This document shows positions 58,390 through 64,000 of a DNA stretch of 64,000 nt, piece by piece. The translations under genes were made by a program, and so were the position numbers. The notes under the pieces were generated by a model. It saw only the letters and a program-made list of their open reading frames with translations, did not search any database and was not told where the DNA came from. The DNA lies in assembly GCF_001661075.1 (NCBI RefSeq), contig NZ_CP014870.1, positions 248,001-312,000 on the forward strand. Reading direction: 5' to 3'. How positions within the stretch are numbered: the first letter of the stretch is position 1; every line of letters starts with the position of its first letter. This stretch comes from Pseudomonas silesiensis. GTDB taxonomy: Bacteria; Pseudomonadota; Gammaproteobacteria; Pseudomonadales; Pseudomonadaceae.

Positions 58390-60072
58390 TCAGCGCACGC
58401 GCACGTAGGTGCCAGGTGCTGCCTCCATCGGTGGATAATTCGGGTTGCCAAGCGTCACCCGGGTTTCTTTCAGTGCGCCGGAGCGCTCCTGAATCCAGCC
58501 CAGCCACTGAGTCCACCAGCTGCCGTCGACTTGCTTGGCGTCGTAATACCAGGCGCGCGGGTCGCCGCTCAGCTTGGTGCTTTCGACGAAATTGGCTTTC
58601 GGGTTGGAGGGCGGGTTGAGGATGCTCTGCACATGCCCGCTGTTGGAGAGTACGAAGCGCCGCTCGCCACCCAGCAGCAGGGTGGAGCGATACACCGCAT
58701 CCCAAGGGGTGATGTGGTCGTTGATGCCGGCGACGCTGAAGCTGTCGACCGTGACTTTCTGCAAGTCGATCGGCGTACCGCACACTTCAAGGCCGCCCGG
58801 ATGGCTCAGTGGATTGTGCTTGAAGAAGTCCAGCAGGTCGCCATGGAGGGCCGCAGGCAGGCGCGTGCTGTCATTGTTCCAGTAGAGAATGTCGAACGCC
58901 GGCGGTTCCTTGCCCAACAGGTAGTTGTTGACGAAGTAACTCCAGATCAAATCGTTGGGGCGCATCCAGGCAAAGACCTTAGCCATGTCTCGACCCTCCA
59001 GCACGCCTTTCTGGTAAGAGCGGCGCTTGGCTGCCTCGAGGGTTTGCTCATCGGCGAACAGGGACGCGGGCGTGTCCATCTGACTGTCGAGCAGGCTCAC
59101 CAGGTACGTCGCGCTGGATACCCTGCGCAGTTGTCGCTTGGCCTGCAAATGTCCTTGCAGGGCCGCGATTGTCAAACCGCCGGCGCAGGCGCCCATCAGG
59201 TTGACTTCGCGGGCTCCGGTGATCGCCCGGCACACGTTCATCGCCTCTTCGACCGCTTCAACGTAGGTCGACAGCCCCCATTCGCGATGGCGCACATCAG
59301 GGTTGCGCCAACTGATCATGAAGGTCTGCAGGCCGTTCTTCAGCGCAAACTGGACGAAGCTGTTGTGGGGGCTCAGGTCGAAAATGTAGTACTTGTTGAT
59401 CTGCGGCGGCACCACCAGCAAGGGCTTGGAATACTGCTTTTCGCTCATCGACTTATACTGGATCAGCTCCAGCAGCTCATTGCGAAACACCACGGAGCCG
59501 GTAGTGGTGGCGACCGTTTTGCCGACTTCGAAAGCTTGTTTGGTGACCTGTCTGGGCAGGCCGTCGTTGTGCAGGAAGTCGTCGACCAGGTGGCTGATAC
59601 CCCGCACCAGACTGTTGCCGCCGGAGTTGAAGATCTCCTTGATCGCCAGCGGATTGAGCAAGCTATTGGACGGGGCCAGGGCGTCGTTGAGCAAGGCGAA
59701 AGCGAAGTGGGCGCGGGCGCGATCGTCCGGGCTCATGTTGCTCTCGTCGATCCAGTGCCTGACTTGCTTCTGCCAGCTCAGATAAGCCTGCAAACTGCGG
59801 CGATAAAAAGGGTTGAGGCTCCAGGCGGGATCGGCAAAGCGATTGTCATGCGGATTGGTCGGGTGCAGGGTTTCGCCCAGCAGCACCCGACCCAACTGGC
59901 CGCCGAGTTTCAAGGCGTGTCGGGCCGTGTGCACCGGGTTGCGCAAACCATGGGCGGCAACGCTGCGCAGGGTTGAAAACAGATCCCGACCACGCAGGCC
60001 GGTGATCGCACTCTGTGCGTTGATGAACGCGGCGGGAGTCGGTGAAAATTCCCTCGCTGGTTTGTCGCGCAT
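58390..60072 (-). CDS. phaC2: Class II PHA synthase 2
   Basis: Polymerises medium-chain (R)-3-hydroxyacyl-CoA. The 560-residue protein carries the lipase-like box GACAG with the catalytic cysteine at about 296 (LMGACAGG), the conserved tryptophan region ISWRNPDVRHREWGLSTY, the catalytic aspartate in AGINDHITPW and histidine in SNSGHVQSILNPP. It differs from PhaC1 at the box (GACAG versus GACSG). It lies downstream of phaZ after 114 nt. Confidence 0.97.
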   Translation of the reverse strand: MRDKPAREFSPTPAAFINAQSAITGLRGRDLFSTLRSVAAHGLRNPVHTARHALKLGGQLGRVLLGETLHPTNPHDNRFADPAWSLNPFYRRSLQAYLSWQKQVRHWIDESNMSPDDRARAHFAFALLNDALAPSNSLLNPLAIKEIFNSGGNSLVRGISHLVDDFLHNDGLPRQVTKQAFEVGKTVATTTGSVVFRNELLELIQYKSMSEKQYSKPLLVVPPQINKYYIFDLSPHNSFVQFALKNGLQTFMISWRNPDVRHREWGLSTYVEAVEEAMNVCRAITGAREVNLMGACAGGLTIAALQGHLQAKRQLRRVSSATYLVSLLDSQMDTPASLFADEQTLEAAKRRSYQKGVLEGRDMAKVFAWMRPNDLIWSYFVNNYLLGKEPPAFDILYWNNDSTRLPAALHGDLLDFFKHNPLSHPGGLEVCGTPIDLQKVTVDSFSVAGINDHITPWDAVYRSTLLLGGERRFVLSNSGHVQSILNPPSNPKANFVESTKLSGDPRAWYYDAKQVDGSWWTQWLGWIQERSGALKETRVTLGNPNYPPMEAAPGTYVRVR

Positions 60073-60186
60073 GACTCAACACTCCTTGGTCTTCAGGCCT
60101 AAAACAAACACGTCGAACCAGAACACCATAGACGCTGTTACGGGTTGTTGCGCGGGCCGGCGTCCTGCCGACCGACAATGGGCCGG

Positions 60187-61041
60187 TTAACCGCCCAATG
60201 GCGCCGGGTGCGGATGCATGACCGCACGCTGTCGTTCTTCCTGGAGAAATTTCATGATGATCGGTGCCACTGCTTCGGCCCGGGTAATCAGGAACAGGTG
60301 CCCGTCATCGATGATGTGCAGCTGAGCATTGGGAATCCGCCACGCCAGCACGCGCATGTTGATCAGCGGGATCAGCGGATCGTCGTCGCCGGCGAGCACC
60401 AGGGTTGGCTGATTGATCTTGTGCAGCCAGTGAATGCTGGTCCAGCCGACGCCGGCGAACAACTGCCAGTAGTAACCGAGCTTGCCCGCGGAACGCACCT
60501 TGGCGGCGTGGCTGGCGGCGAGGGTTGGATCGCGCCGGAACGCACCGCCGTAAATCATCGGCGCAATACGGATGACATGAGACGGCTGGATATAGCGCCG
60601 AGGGCTGGCCATCAGCCACAGCACTTTGGGCTTGCCCGGCACCATCACCGCGCCAGCCGCCGTCGCCGCCAGGACGAGTTTCTTGCACCGCTCGGGATAG
60701 TCGTAGGCGAACTGTTGGGCGAGGGCCCCGCCCCAGGACACGCCGATCACGTTGACTTGCCCATAGTCGAGATAGTCGAGCATCCGCGCCGTGAGTTTCG
60801 CCAGGCCCGGAAAACGATACGGTCGGTTTGGTGTCGAGGAGCCGCCGACACCGGGTACATCGAAGGCGATGACTTCCAGGTCCGGGTCCAGCGCCGCGAT
60901 GAACGGAAACACCAGCTCCAGGTTGGCGCCGATGCCGTTGAAAATCAGCAAGGGCGTCAAGTGAGGCTTGCCGGGGCGTACTGCCGTGCGGAGGGTCTGG
61001 CCATCCAGGTCGACGGTACGAAAGATGAACTGTTGCGGCAT
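60187..61041 (-). CDS. phaZ: Intracellular mcl-PHA depolymerase
   Basis: Degrades stored mcl-PHA to hydroxyalkanoates. The 284-residue alpha/beta-hydrolase has the triad at Ser102 (GVSWGGA), Asp221 (AGDDDPLIP) and His248 (IDDGHLF), the same numbers as the characterised P. putida enzyme. It lies between the two synthase genes with a REPIN on its upstream side. Confidence 0.97.
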   Translation of the reverse strand: MPQQFIFRTVDLDGQTLRTAVRPGKPHLTPLLIFNGIGANLELVFPFIAALDPDLEVIAFDVPGVGGSSTPNRPYRFPGLAKLTARMLDYLDYGQVNVIGVSWGGALAQQFAYDYPERCKKLVLAATAAGAVMVPGKPKVLWLMASPRRYIQPSHVIRIAPMIYGGAFRRDPTLAASHAAKVRSAGKLGYYWQLFAGVGWTSIHWLHKINQPTLVLAGDDDPLIPLINMRVLAWRIPNAQLHIIDDGHLFLITRAEAVAPIIMKFLQEERQRAVMHPHPAPLGG

Positions 61042-61076
61042 GCTTCAAACCCTGTGGGTGAATTCGTCCCCGCGCC

Positions 61077-61172
61077 ATCTGTAGGAGCGAGGCTTGCCCG
61101 CGATGAACGATGATGAGGTGTATCTGTTACACCGAGTCGCTTCATTCGCGGGCAAGCCTCGCTCCTACAGAT
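61077..61172. repeat. REPIN between phaC1 and phaZ
   Basis: ATCTGTAGGAGCGAGGCTTG to the inverse ending CCTACAGAT. A hairpin here lies 18 nt after the phaC1 stop and may attenuate read-through into phaZ. Confidence 0.92.
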
Positions 61173-61189
61173 AGGGTGGGGTATGTCGG

Positions 61190-62869
61190 TTACCGCTCGT
61201 GTACGTAAGTGCCTGGTGCCGCCTCGCCTGCCGGATACGCCTTGTTGCCCAGTTTCGCCGGGGCCTTTTTCAGGTTGCCCGAACGCTCGGCCTGCCAGGC
61301 CTGCCAGTACAGCCACCAGGAATCCGTGTGTTTGGTGGAGGTTTCTTGCCAGTCCTCGGCTTTGACCGGCATCTCGGTGCTGGTCATGTAGCGCGATTTC
61401 GGATTGCCCGGCGGATTCAGGATGCTCTGGATATGCCCACTGCTGGACAGCACGAATTCCACCTTGCCGCCGAACAGTTGCGCCGATTTGTAGCAGGATT
61501 TCCACGGCGTAATGTGGTCGTTGGTCCCGGCCAGGGAAAAGATATCGACAGTGACCTGCTTCAGATCGATCGGCGTGCCGCACACTTCCAGTGCATCGGC
61601 GCGGATCAACGGGTTGGTTTTGAACAATTCGATCAGGTCGCCGTGGAATGCCGCAGGCAACCGTGTGGTGTCGTTGTTCCAGAACAGGATGTCGAACACC
61701 GGTGGCTCGTTGCCCAGCAGGTAGTTGTTGACCCAGTAGTTCCAGATCAGATCATTGGGGCGCATCCAGGCGAAGACTTTCGCCATGTCGCGGCCTTCCA
61801 GCACCCCGGCCTGATAGGAGTGGCGCTTGGCGGATTCGAGGGTCTGTTCATTGACGAACAGCGCCACGTCGCTGTCCAGGGTGGTATCCAGCACGCTGAC
61901 CAGCAGGGTGAGAGCGTTGACCTTGTTTTCGCCGAGCGCCGCATAGTGGCCCACCAGCGCGGTGCAGGTGATGCCGCCGGAGCAGGCGCCGAGCATGTTC
62001 ACGTCTTTGCTGCCCGTGATCGCGGTGACCACGTCGACCGCTTCCTTGAGCGCCTCGATGTAGGTCGACAGCCCCCACTCGCGCTGCTCCTTGGTCGGGT
62101 TGCGCCAGCTGACGATAAAGGTCTGCACGTTACCGCGCAGGCAGAAGCGCGCCAGGCTCTTGTCCGGACTGAGGTCGAACACGTAGAACTTGTTGATCTG
62201 CGGCGGTACCACCAGCAAGGGACGCTCGTACACCTGCTCGGTGGTCGGCCGGTACTGGATCAGCTCCAGCACGTCGTTGCGGAAAACGACTGCGCCTTCG
62301 GTCACGCCCAGGCTTTTGCCGACTTCAAAGGCGCCCATGTTGACCTGGCTCGGCATGCCGCCGTTGTGCACCAGATCCTTGGCCAGATGCGAGAGGCCGT
62401 CGAGCAGGCTTTTGCCGCCGGTTTCGAAGAAGCGTTTGACCGCCGCCGGGTTGGCCGCGCTGTTGGTCGGCGCCATGGCTTCGGTCATGAGGTTGATCAC
62501 GAAATGCCCGCGACTGGCATCATTGGGCGACAGATTGCTGTGTTCGATCCAGTCGTGGAGCTCCTTGCGCCACGCCAGATAGGTTTGCAAATAACGTTTG
62601 TAGAGCGGGTTCTGGCTCCAGGCCGGATCTGCGAAGCGACGGTCATCGCTTGCCGGTTGCAACCCGGACTTGCCAAGCAGCACGTGCGTGAGTTCACGAC
62701 CGAAATGGGCAACATGCCTGGCACTGTGAATCGGTTGTTTGATGGCTTGCCTGAGCACCATACGTGCAGACGCCAGTAGATCCTTGCCACGCAACCCAAC
62801 GACAGGATTCAGCCCCAAGGTGTTTTCCGAGGCCTGATACTTCAAGTCATCGTTATTCTTGTTACTCAT
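61190..62869 (-). CDS. phaC1: Class II PHA synthase 1
   Basis: Main mcl-PHA polymerase. The 559-residue protein has the lipase-like box GACSG with catalytic Cys296 (NMLGACSGG), the WRNPTKEQREWGLSTY region, the catalytic Asp in AGTNDHITPW and His in SSSGHIQSILNPP. GGAG lies 9 nt before the ATG at 62869. It heads the phaC1-Z-C2-D unit. Confidence 0.98.
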   Translation of the reverse strand: MSNKNNDDLKYQASENTLGLNPVVGLRGKDLLASARMVLRQAIKQPIHSARHVAHFGRELTHVLLGKSGLQPASDDRRFADPAWSQNPLYKRYLQTYLAWRKELHDWIEHSNLSPNDASRGHFVINLMTEAMAPTNSAANPAAVKRFFETGGKSLLDGLSHLAKDLVHNGGMPSQVNMGAFEVGKSLGVTEGAVVFRNDVLELIQYRPTTEQVYERPLLVVPPQINKFYVFDLSPDKSLARFCLRGNVQTFIVSWRNPTKEQREWGLSTYIEALKEAVDVVTAITGSKDVNMLGACSGGITCTALVGHYAALGENKVNALTLLVSVLDTTLDSDVALFVNEQTLESAKRHSYQAGVLEGRDMAKVFAWMRPNDLIWNYWVNNYLLGNEPPVFDILFWNNDTTRLPAAFHGDLIELFKTNPLIRADALEVCGTPIDLKQVTVDIFSLAGTNDHITPWKSCYKSAQLFGGKVEFVLSSSGHIQSILNPPGNPKSRYMTSTEMPVKAEDWQETSTKHTDSWWLYWQAWQAERSGNLKKAPAKLGNKAYPAGEAAPGTYVHER

Positions 62870-62990
62870 CTACGACGCTCCATTGTCCCGACGAATACCC
62901 GGGCCGGCTGCGCAGTCTCACAGCCAATGCCAGGTACTACTGCTCGGGTGACCGTGAATTCTGATCGCTGGTTTTCAGTTCAGCGAGCAC

Positions 62991-63006
62991 TGCAGGGACC
63001 TTGCCA
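62991..63006 (-). promoter_or_regulatory. Candidate sigma-54 promoter of phaC1
   Basis: On the minus strand TGGCAAGGTCCCTGCA matches TGGCA...TGC with exact -24/-12 spacing, two mismatches at less critical positions. It lies about 122 nt upstream of the phaC1 ATG. A promoter of this type ahead of phaC1 has been proposed in P. aeruginosa. The remaining 62870-63123 interval holds no gene I can support. Confidence 0.5.
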
Positions 63007-63123
63007 GTTCCATTGGTTACCCGAGTTTAATTTTTTTCGCAAGCAGGCCAATCGTCGGCCTGTAAGCCGAGCATTCAAACAGATGAAATTAGAAAATGCC
63101 CTCTAAAGAGCAAGAGGCCCGAT

Positions 63124-63501
63124 TTAGAGCATCAACTTGACGACGGATTCGTTCGGGTCGCGGGTTTTTCCAGCCGCCTTGAGTTCGGCAAGATAATCGT
63201 TCCAGAGATCTTCCTGGCGCACGCCTAACTGGTACAGATATTCCCAGGTGAACAGGCCGCTGTCGTGGCCGTCGTCGAAGGTCAATTTCAGTGCGTACTG
63301 GCCGGCCGGTTCGACCTTGGTCAGGCCTACGCCGATCTTGCCAAATTGCAGGATGGGTTTGCCGTGGCCCTGGACCTCGGCGGAGGGGGAGTGCACGCGG
63401 AGGAATTCGGCGGGCAGGTGATGTTCCTCGCCGGACGCGTATTTCAGCGACAGGGTTTTCGAGGCTTTGTGCAGTTTGATGTCGGTGGGGAGTTGGGTCA
63501 T
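63124..63501 (-). CDS. DUF971 (gamma-butyrobetaine hydroxylase N-terminal-like) protein
   Basis: A 125-residue protein consisting of the DUF971 domain. Landmarks are LSLKYASGEEHHLPAEFLRVHSPSAEVQGHG, the YALKLTFDDGHDSGLFTWEYLYQLG core and a helical end. In eukaryotic oxygenases this fold binds zinc, but the cysteines are not present here. The role is unknown; the gene is often next to hslVU. I chose the ATG at 63501 (MTQLPTDIKLHKA); the ribosome site is weak. Confidence 0.9.
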   Translation of the reverse strand: MTQLPTDIKLHKASKTLSLKYASGEEHHLPAEFLRVHSPSAEVQGHGKPILQFGKIGVGLTKVEPAGQYALKLTFDDGHDSGLFTWEYLYQLGVRQEDLWNDYLAELKAAGKTRDPNESVVKLML

Positions 63502-63550
63502 GGCCAGTAATCCATTTGTGTGGGCGACCCATTGAACACCACCGTTCAAA

Positions 63551-63640
63551 TGTGGGAGCGGGCTTGCTCGCGAAGAGGCCAATACATTCAACATCATCGT
63601 TGACTGTTATACCGCTTTCGCGAGCAAGCCCGCTCCCACA
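63551..63640. repeat. REPIN (spacer subfamily B, reversed)
   Basis: TGTGGGAGCGGGCTTGCTCG and its inverse. The spacer, read on the minus strand, matches subfamily B (GATGTTGAATGTATTGGCC). It lies between hslU and the DUF971 gene. Confidence 0.9.
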
Positions 63641-63666
63641 GGGTCCACTACCACAGTAAGTATGGC

Positions 63667-64000
63667 TTACAGGATATAACGGGACAGGTCTTCGTTCTGT
63701 GCCAATTCGCCCAGGTGATTGTTGACGTAGTCGGCGTCGATCAGGATCGCCTTCTCATCGTGGGCGCTGGCCAGGTCGCCGGCGCTGAACGACACCTCTT
63801 CGAGCAGGCGCTCGAGCAGGGTGTGCAGGCGACGGGCGCCAATGTTCTCGGTCTTCTCATTGACCTGCCAGGCGATCTCGGCGATGCGCTTGATGCCGTC
63901 CGGCTGGAACTCGATGACCAGGCCTTCGGTTTTCAGCAGGGCGCAATACTGCTCGGTGAGCGATGCGTGCGGCTCGCTGAGGATGCGTTCGAAGTCTTCC
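63667..64000 (-). CDS. hslU: HslU ATPase, C-terminal part (5' end outside window)
   Basis: The minus strand from the window edge to the TAA at 63667-63669 is open and encodes the end of the HslU (ClpY) unfoldase. Recognisable are [51 protein letters not shown] and the C-terminal DLSRYIL tail that docks into HslV. The AAA+ core lies beyond base 64000. hslV is expected upstream, outside the window. Confidence 0.95.
   Translation of the reverse strand, partial: EDFERILSEPHASLTEQYCALLKTEGLVIEFQPDGIKRIAEIAWQVNEKTENIGARRLHTLLERLLEEVSFSAGDLASAHDEKAILIDADYVNNHLGELAQNEDLSRYIL

Noticed and set aside
3828..63640. CRISPR array from the many similar repeats
   Set aside because: The repeats are palindromic REP units scattered between genes, not regularly spaced with unique spacers, and there are no cas genes.

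Overview
The window is a GC-rich chromosomal segment of a Pseudomonas from the fluorescens group. Gene content and order support this: ntrC-ntrB-glnA-thiI-typA, a complete hut cluster, opgGH, tatABC-hisEI-ubiBJE, phaC1-phaZ-phaC2-phaD with phaIF opposite, and hslU. About nineteen REP/REPIN inverted repeats of the GTAGGAGC / GTGGGAGC type between genes also support it. It reads as core chromosome: I see no insertion sequence, prophage, integrase, CRISPR array, tRNA or rRNA.

Layout. 1-5.7 kb: nitrogen control on the minus strand (ntrC cut by the window edge, ntrB, two DUF4124 proteins, glnA), with sigma-54 promoters and NtrC-type sites visible. 5.7-9.2 kb: thiI and typA. 9.3-10.4 kb: a small duplicated EF-hand/dockerin-like protein and a YkgJ-type cysteine-cluster protein. 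10.7-20 kb: glgP, a large DUF2339 membrane protein coupled to a DUF3999 protein, fbp and a DUF924 protein. 20-23 kb: a chemoreceptor gene broken by an internal deletion and frameshift, a small SmpA/OmlA-like lipoprotein, and a Blc-type lipocalin. 23.1-38 kb: histidine utilisation (hutF; hutC-hutD; hutU, NCS1 permease, hutXWV ABC transporter, hutH1, hutH2, hutI, hutG). 38-44.4 kb: pip, dtd, a possible leader peptide, opgG and opgH. 44.5-47.2 kb: a polar amino-acid ABC transporter. 47.3-49.2 kb: an HBM-type chemoreceptor. 49.4-55.5 kb, minus strand: rsmE, tatCBA, hisE, hisI, ubiB, ubiJ, ubiE. 55.6-62.9 kb: medium-chain-length polyhydroxyalkanoate (PHA) genes. 63-64 kb: a DUF971 protein and the 3' end of hslU.

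How it fits together. NtrB/NtrC and GlnA set the nitrogen response. The hut genes degrade histidine through urocanate, imidazolonepropionate, formiminoglutamate and formylglutamate (HutF/HutG branch) to glutamate. The main hut promoter looks sigma-54 dependent, with a HutC operator just downstream of its -12 element, so nitrogen/carbon activators and urocanate induction meet there. PHA genes store carbon and also carry a plausible sigma-54 promoter.

Most notable observations: (i) HutH1 has lost the Ala-Ser-Gly triad that forms the MIO cofactor and a catalytic-region tyrosine, while adjacent HutH2 keeps both; (ii) the chemoreceptor pseudogene; (iii) a 40-codon ORF with a strong ribosome site overlapping the start of opgG; (iv) a protein made of two dockerin-like repeats; (v) REPINs that fall into spacer subfamilies. 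I found no clearly new multi-gene system.
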